Shown here in pieces: positions 28,490-36,655 of a DNA stretch of 64,000 bases (positions are counted from its first letter, which is position 1; each line of letters opens with the position of its first letter). Location: the NCBI GenBank assembly GCA_023412805.1, contig JAEZRM010000144.1:1-64000 (forward strand). Reading direction: 5' to 3'. A model generated the notes under the pieces. That model worked only from the letters and a program-made list of their open reading frames with translations, searched no databases and was not told the origin of the DNA. This DNA comes from Pseudomonadota bacterium. GTDB taxonomy: Bacteria > Pseudomonadota > Alphaproteobacteria > Rhizobiales > Hyphomicrobiaceae. Position numbers and translations under genes: made by a program.

Positions 28490-29188
28490 TCAGAGGAACA
28501 GCACGTTCCGCGTCGCAATATCGGTGCCCCAGGTCGTGTTCGACTTGAGGCCGGCGATCGTGGTCATCGCGTCGAGGCGCTTGCCCTTGTCGACGATGAA
28601 GGCCGAGTAGCCGTACTTCTCGCAGACTTGACGCGTGACGGCGAGCGGATCCTTATACGTGCCCGACAGCAGCTCGAGCAGCAGCGCCGGATGATCGCGC
28701 AGGATGGTCTCGCGCGCGCCTTCGAGCACTTCCAGCTCGCTGCCTTCGACATCCACCTTGATGAGCTGCACGTTCGTCAGCGCAAAAGAATCCAGCGTGC
28801 GTACCTCGACCTTGATCACGCTCTGGCGCTCGAACTGGCTATGCGAGTTCTTGAGATTGCCGGCGAGATGCAGCTCACTGCTGTCATCGGCCAGAGGGAT
28901 GAAGAACGAGGCGTGGCCCATCTCGTTCGACAGCGCGAGCTGATGCACTGTCGCGCGGCTCCCGAGCGATCGCTTCGCGAAATCCGCGAACGCCGGGTTG
29001 GCCTCGAAAGCATGAACGACAGCGCCGAGTTCGCTCATCGCGAAGGCATAGATGCCTTCGTTGGCGCCGATGTCGACCGCGATACCGCCCTTGCCGACCA
29101 ATGATCCGAGCATCGCCAGCTCAGGCTCGCCACCCTCGATCTCTTCGCTCAAGCGGCGGGCGTAGAAAGCGTCAGGAGACTCACTCAA
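28490..29188 (-). CDS. FkbM-family methyltransferase
   Basis: A 232-residue SAM-dependent methyltransferase. The SAM loop VDIGANEGIYAFAMSELG (about 35-52) is followed by VHAFEANP, and the family block LIKVDVEGSELEVLEGA is present near 140-156. FkbM proteins O-methylate sugars or polyketides. It follows the aminotransferase on the same strand, but a hairpin separates them, so it probably has its own promoter. Confidence 0.82.
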   Translation of the reverse strand: MSESPDAFYARRLSEEIEGGEPELAMLGSLVGKGGIAVDIGANEGIYAFAMSELGAVVHAFEANPAFADFAKRSLGSRATVHQLALSNEMGHASFFIPLADDSSELHLAGNLKNSHSQFERQSVIKVEVRTLDSFALTNVQLIKVDVEGSELEVLEGARETILRDHPALLLELLSGTYKDPLAVTRQVCEKYGYSAFIVDKGKRLDAMTTIAGLKSNTTWGTDIATRNVLFL

Positions 29189-29211
29189 GCAAGCACCTCA
29201 CTTCTTGCCCT

Positions 29212-29233
29212 CTCTCCCCGCACGCGGGGAGAG
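29212..29233 (-). terminator. Hairpin between aminotransferase and FkbM-type genes
   Basis: CTCTCCCCG (29212-29220), a 4-nt loop and CGGGGAGAG (29225-29233). Related CTCTCCCCGC/GCGGGGAGAG hairpins occur widely as intergenic terminator-like elements in this bacterial group. It lies just past the aminotransferase stop. A T-rich run is weak, so efficiency is uncertain. Confidence 0.5.
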
Positions 29234-29246
29234 GGGATGATATTGA

Positions 29247-30419
29247 TCACCGCTTCTCCATGAGCAGCGTGCCGACGCGCTCGATGGCCTTGCGGATGTT
29301 CTCGATAGAGTTGGCATAGGAAAAGCGGATGTAGCCCTCACCGTGAATGCCGAAGCTCGTGCCGGCGACGGTTGCGACGCCGGCTTCCTCCAGCATTCTA
29401 TTTTGTAGCTCGCGCGCGCTCATGCCAGTGCCTGTGACATTCGGAAACGCATAGAACGCTCCACCCGGGTTGACACACGTGAAACCGGGCAACTGATTGA
29501 GCATGGGCACGATGGCGCGGCGGCGCTCGTCGAACGCCTTCACCATCTTGACCACGTCATCCTGCGGGCCTTCCAGCGCGGCAATACCGGCGAATTGCGT
29601 CGGCGCGTTGACGCAAGAATGGTTGTTTACGCACAGTCGCACCACGGTATCGACGATCGACTTCGGCCACACCGAGAAACCGAGGCGCCAGCCCGTCATC
29701 GCGTACGTCTTCGACCAACCGTCGAGGATGATCAGCCGATCGCGGATCTCGGGATAGCGCAGGAAGCTCTCGTGCTCGCGCCCGTCGTAGAGCATCTGGC
29801 TGTAGATCTCGTCCGACATCACCGTCACGTGCGGATGCTTCGCGAGACCGGCGACGAGCTTCGCCACTTCCTCCTTCGGCACCGCGCCGCCGGTCGGATT
29901 GCCGGGGCTGTTGAGGATGATGAGCGATGTCTTCGGCGTGATCTGCGCCAGCACTTCATCGGCGCTGAAAGCAAAGCCGTTCTCTTCCTTGAGCGCGATC
30001 GGCACAGCCTTGGCGCCCGAGTACTGGATCATTGAGCGATAAATCGGGAAGCCGGGATCCGGGTACATGATCTCGACGCCCGGCTGGCCGAACATTAGCA
30101 CCGCGAAGAACATCGTCGGCTTGCCGCCCGGCATGATCACGATATTGTCGGGGCTCACCTCGACGCCGTGGCGTTTGTGCAGATCCTTCGCGACGGACTC
30201 GCGAAGCGGCAGGATGCCCTGCGCCGGCGTATAGCCGTGATGACCGTCGCGCAACGCCTTGATGGCCGCTTCGACGATATGTGCGGGCGTCTGGAAGTCC
30301 GGCTGGCCGATGCCGAGATTGATGACGTCCTTGCCTTGCCGCTGCAGCTCGGCGGCGCGGGCGAGTACCTCGAATGCCGTCTCCGTGCCCAGTCTTTTCA
30401 GGTTTTCAGCGAGCAGCAT
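29247..30419 (-). CDS. Pyridoxal phosphate-dependent aminotransferase (class I/II)
   Basis: A 390-residue fold-type I aminotransferase: LGIGQPDFQTPAHI near the N-terminus, LNSPGNPTGG, and the PLP lysine in DGWSKTYAMTGWRLGF. It belongs with broad-range Asp/aromatic/alanine aminotransferases; the substrate is uncertain. ATG 30419 is chosen because GGAGGAAG lies directly upstream. It is divergent from the MarR-GNAT regulator, and the palindrome between them may control both genes. Confidence 0.85.
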   Translation of the reverse strand: MLLAENLKRLGTETAFEVLARAAELQRQGKDVINLGIGQPDFQTPAHIVEAAIKALRDGHHGYTPAQGILPLRESVAKDLHKRHGVEVSPDNIVIMPGGKPTMFFAVLMFGQPGVEIMYPDPGFPIYRSMIQYSGAKAVPIALKEENGFAFSADEVLAQITPKTSLIILNSPGNPTGGAVPKEEVAKLVAGLAKHPHVTVMSDEIYSQMLYDGREHESFLRYPEIRDRLIILDGWSKTYAMTGWRLGFSVWPKSIVDTVVRLCVNNHSCVNAPTQFAGIAALEGPQDDVVKMVKAFDERRRAIVPMLNQLPGFTCVNPGGAFYAFPNVTGTGMSARELQNRMLEEAGVATVAGTSFGIHGEGYIRFSYANSIENIRKAIERVGTLLMEKR

Positions 30420-30518
30420 GACTTCCTCCCCAGCTCTACTTTGCGCGCTCTTATGCACGCCGCATGGGCACTTGGAAAGACGGCGCTGAGCGGACGCAAA
30501 AGGGCGGCTCTCACCTCG

Positions 30519-30539
30519 TTACTTGACTCTGTCAAGTAA
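30519..30539. promoter_or_regulatory. Perfect palindrome, probable MarR-family operator
   Basis: TTACTTGAC, three bases (TCT), GTCAAGTAA: a perfect 9+9 bp inverted repeat. It ends 30 nt before the MarR-GNAT start and lies 100 nt before the divergent aminotransferase start. A half-site-like CTTGACC follows at 30543-30549. Its size and symmetry suit a dimeric winged-helix repressor, presumably the adjacent regulator acting on itself. Confidence 0.65.
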
Positions 30540-30569
30540 TTGCTTGACCATTCATCGTGGAGGTGTGCC

Positions 30570-31511
30570 ATGACCCAGACCACGCCAGAACCGACTGTGG
30601 AGAATATCGCCGCCATCCGGCGCTTCAGCCGTTTCTATACGCGCCAGCTCGGCCTGCTCGCCGAGAGCATGCTGGCGAGCCCCTTTTCGCTCTCCGAGGC
30701 GCGCGTGCTGTATGAGCTCGCCCATGGGCGTGACATCACCGCGAGCGATCTCATTCGCGAGCTCGGCCTGGACGCGGGCTACCTCAGCCGGATGCTGCGA
30801 AAGTTCGAGGACCAGGGCCTCATTCGCCGCGCACCCGCCGAGGACGATGCCCGCCGCGCCATCATCACGCTGACGGCCAAGGGCGAGGCTGCCTTCGCAC
30901 CGCTGGATCGCGGCTCGCATGACGGCGTGGTCGCCATGCTGGAGAAAGTCGCGGCGCCTGACCGGCCGCGCCTCGTCGCGGCGACGAAGACCATCCGGCG
31001 GCTGCTCGGGGAGCCGGTGCCAAGTGCCGAGCCCTACATTCTGCGCGGCCTGGAGACCGGCGACATCGGCTGGATCGTGAACCGACAGTCGACCCTCTAC
31101 GCGACCGAGTACGGTTGGACCGGCATCGGGCTCGAAGCCATGATGGCCGAGATCCTCTCGAAGTTCGTGCGCGACTACGACGAGAAGTTCGATCGCGCAT
31201 GGATCGCCGAGCGCGATGGCGAGGTCGTCGGCTCGGTCTTCGTCACGCGCGGTTCGGAGGGCGTGGCGCAGTTGCGGATGCTGTACGTAGAGCCATCTGC
31301 ACGCGGGCTCGGCCTCGGTCGGCGTCTCGTCGACGAGTGCATCCGCTTTTCACGCGCGCGTGGCTATAAGATGCTCATGCTCTGGACACACGACATTCTT
31401 ACGCCCGCCATCCGCATTTATCAGGCCGCCGGCTTCAAGCTCATCCGCGAGGAACGCCACAACGAATTCGGCCACGACGTGAATGGGCAGTTTTGGGAGG
31501 TGGGGTTGTAG
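30570..31511 (+). CDS. MarR family regulator fused to GNAT acetyltransferase
   Basis: A 313-residue two-domain protein. Residues 10-140 form a MarR winged helix (SEARVLYELAHG, recognition helix in LGLDAGYLSRMLRKFEDQGLI, wing DARRAIITLT). Residues 155-310 form a GNAT domain with the acetyl-CoA loop LYVEPSARGLGLGRRL. The fusion is a known family; the acetylated target is usually unknown. ATG 30570 follows GGAGGTG. The perfect palindrome just upstream suggests autoregulation. Confidence 0.88.
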   Translation: MTQTTPEPTVENIAAIRRFSRFYTRQLGLLAESMLASPFSLSEARVLYELAHGRDITASDLIRELGLDAGYLSRMLRKFEDQGLIRRAPAEDDARRAIITLTAKGEAAFAPLDRGSHDGVVAMLEKVAAPDRPRLVAATKTIRRLLGEPVPSAEPYILRGLETGDIGWIVNRQSTLYATEYGWTGIGLEAMMAEILSKFVRDYDEKFDRAWIAERDGEVVGSVFVTRGSEGVAQLRMLYVEPSARGLGLGRRLVDECIRFSRARGYKMLMLWTHDILTPAIRIYQAAGFKLIREERHNEFGHDVNGQFWEVGL

Positions 31512-31534
31512 GTGATGGACCGAAAGCGCGGAAG

Positions 31535-32305
31535 CTACATCTTGCGATGCGCGATGGTGAATTCGTGCAGTTCCCCGCCAAAGTTGACGGTGACCGAATA
31601 GGACGTGCTTGGCGATTGATCAGCATACTCAGGGGGTGCCAGCACAATTGTCCCACCGATCCATTCTCCTGGCATGACCGTGTTGTCTTTGAGGATGGTC
31701 ATCTGGAGCTTGGCTAGCGACTGCTCGCCGGACGCCCTGATTGCAGCAAAGTCGGCTTCTGTCTCAGCCGCAGCGTTCTGCTGCGCGATCTGCGCACGTA
31801 GCGGATCGTAAGTCGTAGCAGAGTAGGTGCCGTACGTTGAACCGTATCGGCCATAGCCCTGAACCGATCCGGTCGTTGTCACGTAACCGGCATTCGACGC
31901 AGACATGGCGCGTCCGACCCCACCAAGTGCGGCACCAAATGCGAGCCAAGCCTGCCGCGTTTGCTCTTCCTGGACTAGCTCTTCATATCGGTAGAGTCGC
32001 ACTTGCTGCTGCTTGCCTTTGACGGCCTGGCTCGCAGAGATGCCCGAGATCATCAGGTTCTCAGGTTTTACTCCCCCGTTGCGAACCGCCAACGTGAAAG
32101 CTGGTCGTTCATTGCCAGGGACCATCGCTTTGTTCGGCCTGAGCATCACCATATGATGCTTCTTGGAGACCAGAGCAGGAAGACCATCTCGGTAAGCTGT
32201 TTCCTGCCCGGGTCCGGCAACTAGCTGAAGTTGCTGCTGTTGAGCACAGCCAATGAAACCGAATGCAAGCGCAGGTGCAAGAATGGTCAATCGTAAAAAA
32301 AGCAT
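31535..32305 (-). CDS. Putative lipoprotein of unknown function
   Basis: A 256-residue protein with a type II signal peptide: hydrophobic LTILAPALAFGFIG followed by Cys20, then Gln-rich CAQQQQLQL. The middle section (about 130-165) is rich in Gly, Ser, Thr and Tyr, which suggests a flexible surface. I recognise no family. It converges on the MarR-GNAT gene and probably has its own promoter in the 182-nt spacer before it. Confidence 0.65.
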   Translation of the reverse strand: MLFLRLTILAPALAFGFIGCAQQQQLQLVAGPGQETAYRDGLPALVSKKHHMVMLRPNKAMVPGNERPAFTLAVRNGGVKPENLMISGISASQAVKGKQQQVRLYRYEELVQEEQTRQAWLAFGAALGGVGRAMSASNAGYVTTTGSVQGYGRYGSTYGTYSATTYDPLRAQIAQQNAAAETEADFAAIRASGEQSLAKLQMTILKDNTVMPGEWIGGTIVLAPPEYADQSPSTSYSVTVNFGGELHEFTIAHRKM

Positions 32306-32423
32306 CGCCCCGGCCCTTGTGAAATAGCCACTTCACAATTCAGCTAATGCACGCAGGCTACGATGCCCTCGACGTTGGCGCTGGTGATGATTGGCCACAG
32401 TCCCCAGAAAAACATCATCAATG

Positions 32424-32455
32424 AAAAAAGCGCGGCGCCTTTGGGCGCCGCGCTT
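32424..32455 (-). terminator. Rho-independent terminator of DAHP synthase
   Basis: On the minus strand AAGCGCGGCGCC, loop CAAA, GGCGCCGCGCTT is followed by a run of T (complement of 32424-32429): a 12-bp perfect stem with T-tract, 33 nt past the DAHP synthase stop. This is the clearest intrinsic terminator in the window. Confidence 0.88.
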
Positions 32456-32487
32456 ATGTTTTCAAACCTGACTAAGTCAGCCGTAGA

Positions 32488-33879
32488 TCACTCCGCCGCC
32501 GCGATCGACGTTTCGTGCGGTGCGCGCTCTGCTCGTTCCATTTTCAGCCTTTCGGCGACCAGGAAAGCAAGCTCCAGCGACTGGTCCGCATTAAGGCGCG
32601 GATCGCAGTGCGTGTGGTAGCGGTCCGAAAGATCCGTCTCGCTGATCGCCACCGCGCCGCCCGTGCATTCAGTCACGTTCTGGCCCGTCATCTCGACGTG
32701 GATGCCGCCCGCGTGCGAACCCTCCGCGCGATGCACCGCGAAGAAGGTGTCGACCTCTTTCAGAATGCGCTCGAAGGGCCGCGTCTTGTAGCCGTTCGCC
32801 GCCGAGATCGTATTGCCGTGCATGGGATCGCACGACCACACGACCTTGCGGCCGGCCTTCTGAACCGCGCGGATCAGCTTCGGCAAATGGCTCTCAACCT
32901 TGTCCGAGCCGAAACGGCAAATGAGCGTGAGACGCCCCGCGATGTCGTTCGGATTCAGCGTGTCGATGAGGCGCAGGAGCGTATCCGGCTCCAGCGACGG
33001 ACCACACTTCAGGCCAATCGGATTCTTGATCCCGCGGAAGTACTCGACGTGCGCATGATCCGTCTGGCGCGTGCGATCGCCGATCCAGATCATATGGCCG
33101 GATGTCGCGTACCAGTCGCCGCTCGTCGAATCGAGCCGCGTCATGGCCTGCTCGTAGCCGAGCAGCAGCGCCTCGTGGCTCGTGTACATCGTCGTCGTGC
33201 GGAGCTGCGGCGTGTTATCCGCCGTGATGCCGCACGCGCGCATGAATTCCAGCGTATCCGAGATGCGGCCCGCCAGCTCTTCGAAGCGACGGCCCTGAGG
33301 GCTGTCCTTGATGAAGCCGAGCGTCCACTGGTGCACACGCTCGAGGTCGGCATAGCCGCCGCCCGCGAAGGCACGGATCAGGTTCAGCGTCGCCGCCGAC
33401 TGGCGATAGGCCTGGAGCTGGCGCTGCGGATCCGGAATGCGGGCCTCCGCCGTGAAATCCGGGCCGTTGACGATGTCGCCGCGATAGCTCGGCAGCTCGA
33501 CGCCCTCCTTCTTCTCGACCGGCGAGGAGCGCGGCTTCGCGAATTGACCGGCAATGCGGCCGACCTTCACCACCGGCGAGGCGCCGGCATAGGTCAGCAC
33601 GACCGCCATCTGCAGGAAGACGCGGAAGAAATCGCGGATGTTGTCGGCGCGGTGCTCGACGAAGCTCTCGGCGCAGTCCCCGCCCTGAAGCAGGAACGAG
33701 CGGCCCTCGGCCACCTCGCCGAGCGCCTTCGTGAGCTGGCGGGCCTCACCGGCAAAAACGAGGGGCGGAAACGTCGCGAGCTTGCCTTCTACGTCGGCCA
33801 GAGCGGCCGCGTCCGGAAACGCAGGCACCTGGACGATCGGCTTGGATCTCCAGCTGTCGGGCGACCAGGGGGCAGGCAT
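32488..33879 (-). CDS. 3-deoxy-7-phosphoheptulonate synthase, class II
   Basis: A 463-residue class II (plant-type) DAHP synthase that condenses phosphoenolpyruvate and erythrose 4-phosphate, the first step of the shikimate pathway. Family blocks are FLLQGGDCAESF (metal-site Cys), KVGRIAGQFAKPRS, GLKCGPS, RFGSDKVESHLP and CDPMHGN. ATG 33879 follows GGAG. The leader contains an 18-nt GC-rich inverted repeat (33932-33949) that might form an RNA hairpin. It stands alone between strong regulatory signals. Confidence 0.93.
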   Translation of the reverse strand: MPAPWSPDSWRSKPIVQVPAFPDAAALADVEGKLATFPPLVFAGEARQLTKALGEVAEGRSFLLQGGDCAESFVEHRADNIRDFFRVFLQMAVVLTYAGASPVVKVGRIAGQFAKPRSSPVEKKEGVELPSYRGDIVNGPDFTAEARIPDPQRQLQAYRQSAATLNLIRAFAGGGYADLERVHQWTLGFIKDSPQGRRFEELAGRISDTLEFMRACGITADNTPQLRTTTMYTSHEALLLGYEQAMTRLDSTSGDWYATSGHMIWIGDRTRQTDHAHVEYFRGIKNPIGLKCGPSLEPDTLLRLIDTLNPNDIAGRLTLICRFGSDKVESHLPKLIRAVQKAGRKVVWSCDPMHGNTISAANGYKTRPFERILKEVDTFFAVHRAEGSHAGGIHVEMTGQNVTECTGGAVAISETDLSDRYHTHCDPRLNADQSLELAFLVAERLKMERAERAPHETSIAAAE

Positions 33880-33931
33880 GATACGTCTCCACGTTCACTA
33901 AGAGTTACTTGTAACCAAGGCATATAAGCCC

Positions 33932-33949
33932 GGAGCGCCGAGGCGCTCC
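33932..33949. repeat. Inverted repeat in the DAHP synthase leader
   Basis: GGAGCGCC, two bases, GGCGCTCC: self-complementary, 53 nt upstream of the DAHP synthase start. It could be a 5' UTR hairpin or a dyad operator; nothing in the sequence decides. Confidence 0.35.
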
Positions 33950-34045
33950 AGGTTCCGGCTGCATCGTCCAGCAATTGGGCTTGCAGTGCCGCCTTATATG
34001 TCATTGCCAGCCCGAGGGCTAGGGCCGGGATGGGGGGATGGACAG

Positions 34046-34140
34046 TTGACGCTGCCGCGACGCAGCTAGAATCGACAAGTCACCACGGTTAACGCCCCAG
34101 TGACGTGGCTAGAGTTGACAATCGGCCAACCAAGCTAGAA
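34046..34140 (+). promoter_or_regulatory. Three promoter-like repeats TTRAC-N14-GCTAGA
   Basis: Three copies share identical internal spacing of 19 nt from start to start: TTGAC 34046/GCTAGA 34065, TTAAC 34089/GCTAGA 34108, TTGAC 34115/GCTAGA 34134. Read as -35 and TAGAAT-like -10 boxes the spacer is 15 nt, shorter than ideal, so they may be tandem promoters or a repeated operator. They lie just ahead of a 26-codon membrane gene and the tRNA gene. Confidence 0.4.
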
Positions 34141-34170
34141 CCGGTCGGCCGCTATCGACAGGAGGCCCAA

Positions 34171-34251
34171 ATGAGATTGCGACAGTTAGAGATAAGCAGC
34201 GCAGTGCTTGTGTTGATCTGTGTTACCCTAATCATCGCTCTGCTCCGGTAG
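34171..34251 (+). CDS. 26-residue single-span membrane peptide
   Basis: ATG 34171 is preceded by AGGAGG with 5-nt spacing, the strongest ribosome site in the area. The peptide starts MRLRQLEISS and continues as about 15 hydrophobic residues to a terminal Arg: a one-span membrane peptide with both ends basic. I know no named family. It follows the three promoter-like repeats and precedes tRNA-Thr by 94 nt. Confidence 0.5.
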   Translation: MRLRQLEISSAVLVLICVTLIIALLR

Positions 34252-34345
34252 CCCAGCAAGGGTAGATGCCCGCCTTCCGTTCGCGTATAAGGCGGGCGTT
34301 CGGCCAGTGCGCCCCATGCGGCGCGGTCCTTGGGGCAGGCCTGGA

Positions 34346-34421
<76 letters not shown>

Positions 34422-34546
34422 TATGAATTTCCCGCGTGTTGCGTTGTCCACGTGCCAGTCGCTTTATCGCATCGGATTTGCCTCGCTGGCGATTATCTAC
34501 TCAGAGGGCCAATATATTGACGAAGCAATTGCCCGCACCGCTGCGA

Positions 34547-35953
34547 ATGTATTGTGCATTGAGCAGGCTTCTCCATTCGAATCGCCATCGCTCCACCCCC
34601 AGCAGCAAATCCGCTCCCCGTTTGACGGTATATTCGGATCGATCTGATGGCCTCGGCGCTCGGTTGATTGCTGCGACGTGGGGTAAAATAATCGCGGACT
34701 ACTATAACGCGGATTTTAAAGTGTCATGGTCGATCCGAGCCGATAACAATATACATCACGCTACGGAAACCGCCGAAGAGATATTCTCAGAGGAATTCGT
34801 TAGAACCCACATAATTCCTCCAAAATCGATAAATCCGAATCATTCCATTTCCTTGCAGGAATTTCTCCTAAAATACTTCCCTTGCGAACTCGAAGGGCGG
34901 ACAGATAGCTTGATCGTTCGCGCTGGTCGACCAGAACGCTACAAGCGATGGGTATGGCTTGCCTTAGGCCGAGATGCCTTCTCCAGGTCGTTCCACAGCT
35001 TCGATTTCTCGGATCAAATCAAGGGTGCATTGGATCTGTCGCGTCGTGCCCATATCCCCCCCGACGCCATAGCCATACACCTGCGATCGGGCGATATCAT
35101 CAATGGCCCATTCCGCAAAATGGATAGGTTTTCCGGAAAGGTCATCCCCTACAAACTGGCGTGTGCATATATGGCCGAACAGCGCGCCCGAGGGCAGCAG
35201 ATTATTGTATTTGGGCAAGATGAGACACTTGGCCGGGCGATAGCGCAAGCCTACCAGGGACTATGGGCACCCGACCTAATGCCGGAAGAACTAACGGGCA
35301 AGTCTGAACGCGCATTCTTCGATGTCGGTTTGATGACGAGATGCAGCAAGATCGTTTCGGGTTCGAGCGAATTTACTCAACTTGCCGCGGCCATCCAAGG
35401 CAACCGCCTATCTAATTTAAAAGGCCACTGGCCTTATTCGAAAATAATAGAAATCTTGACGACCGCAGCTGATCCTGATGTCGATGCGGCAGCTTCGAAT
35501 TTGCAGAAGGCATTTTCCTACGGGATCGCAGCCAGATTGATCATCCAGAATGATCCGAAAGATTGCGTCCGATCGATCGAATATCTCGATGCGGCTTCGA
35601 AACTCGATCCAGAGAACCTATTTTACACATTCATCAAGGCGGCAGTTCTTTACTCGACAGGCCAAACTGCCCGAGCTGACGCCTTGATTGCGGCCATACA
35701 TGCATCCAACGAGCGGGACGGGCTGATCTTTCTGCTGACCGGCCAGAGCGCGCCTGTGCAGCGATACATGCCTCTCTTGCTGAAGAAAGCAAATGCGAAC
35801 TCCGCGTGGGCGTCGCTTTGCCTGACCTTCGATCGGTCAGCTTCCGCTGCCATCCGGGCCAAGCACGCTTCCAAGGCACTGGGTATCGCTTCGCTCAATC
35901 CGGAACTGCGCGATGCAGTCGAAAGCATTCGGCAATCTCGGACATTTGCGTAA
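34547..35953 (+). CDS. Fucosyltransferase-like glycosyltransferase, likely acquired
   Basis: About 468 residues from ATG 34547; the frame is open from 34436, so the start is uncertain. The N-terminal SDGLGARLIAATWGKIIA block and AIAIHLRSGDII resemble the HxRxxD-containing NodZ/GT11-type fucosyltransferase fold. A C-terminal helical region (near EYLDAASKLDPENLFYTF) looks TPR-like. Base composition is visibly lower in G+C (around 50%) and uses AT-ending codons rare in neighbouring genes. It lies directly after tRNA-Thr, a common insertion site, but no integrase or repeated tRNA end is seen. Confidence 0.6.
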   Translation: MYCALSRLLHSNRHRSTPSSKSAPRLTVYSDRSDGLGARLIAATWGKIIADYYNADFKVSWSIRADNNIHHATETAEEIFSEEFVRTHIIPPKSINPNHSISLQEFLLKYFPCELEGRTDSLIVRAGRPERYKRWVWLALGRDAFSRSFHSFDFSDQIKGALDLSRRAHIPPDAIAIHLRSGDIINGPFRKMDRFSGKVIPYKLACAYMAEQRARGQQIIVFGQDETLGRAIAQAYQGLWAPDLMPEELTGKSERAFFDVGLMTRCSKIVSGSSEFTQLAAAIQGNRLSNLKGHWPYSKIIEILTTAADPDVDAAASNLQKAFSYGIAARLIIQNDPKDCVRSIEYLDAASKLDPENLFYTFIKAAVLYSTGQTARADALIAAIHASNERDGLIFLLTGQSAPVQRYMPLLLKKANANSAWASLCLTFDRSASAAIRAKHASKALGIASLNPELRDAVESIRQSRTFA

Positions 35954-36029
35954 ACTCAACCTCAGCAAAGCCAGCAGATAGGGACTGCGCCGAGCGGCAT
36001 CGGCAAGCGACTATTGGAAGGCATAATTT

Positions 36030-36644
36030 ATGGCGACGGCTGTGCTGGTGATCGGTTTGGTGATGGCGGCGGCGCTGCTTGCTCTACTCCTCGCAACCGT
36101 GCTCAGCGCAAACTTCCGCATCTGGCCGACGCCAGGAGAAGGCACCTGGCAAAGCTACGTCTTCTGGCCGCTCTTCCGAGGCCTCAACGCAATCTGCTTC
36201 CTCATGGCCGCGCTCGACACGGGAGGCTATCTCGGCCTTCCCATCTGGCTGCGCGCCATTGCCTTGTTGGCACTTGCCGCCTCTACGACGCTCTTCATCT
36301 ACGCCTTTCGCGTTCTCGGCCGCGACAATAGCTATGGGGCGCAGGAGGGCCTCGTCACCAATGGCATCTATCGCTGGAGCCGCAATCCGCAGAACGCCAT
36401 GCTGATCGTCGTCTATGGCTGCCTCATGGTCACGACCGACGGCGGCGGGACGTATCTTCTCTGCGCAGCCATGATGGCTGTCTACACGCTGATGGTGTTC
36501 TGCGAAGAACCCTGGCTCGAAAAGACCTACGGCTCGGCCTTTCGCAACTACTGCCGCCGCGTGCCGCGCTTCTTCAACTGGCGCCGGGCGCTCATCATGA
36601 TGAAGGTCGCAGCGATGCGCGGCAGCCGGTCGAAGGTTGGATAA
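36030..36644 (+). CDS. Isoprenylcysteine/phospholipid methyltransferase-like membrane protein
   Basis: A 204-residue protein with about five hydrophobic helices. The C-terminal blocks IYRWSRNPQNAML and EEPWLEKTYGSAFRNYC match the SAM-binding end of the ICMT/PEMT-like membrane methyltransferase superfamily. The substrate could be a lipid, a quinone or a thiol; sequence does not tell. It lies 76 nt after the AT-rich gene but has normal high-GC codon use, and it converges on the large minus-strand cluster. Confidence 0.65.
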   Translation: MATAVLVIGLVMAAALLALLLATVLSANFRIWPTPGEGTWQSYVFWPLFRGLNAICFLMAALDTGGYLGLPIWLRAIALLALAASTTLFIYAFRVLGRDNSYGAQEGLVTNGIYRWSRNPQNAMLIVVYGCLMVTTDGGGTYLLCAAMMAVYTLMVFCEEPWLEKTYGSAFRNYCRRVPRFFNWRRALIMMKVAAMRGSRSKVG

Positions 36645-36655
36645 TCGTCGCGGCT

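Noticed and set aside
30523..30555. A sigma-70-type promoter made of TTGACT within the palindrome
   Set aside because: No acceptable -10 box stands 16-18 nt downstream. The TTGAC is more simply explained as part of the operator arms.
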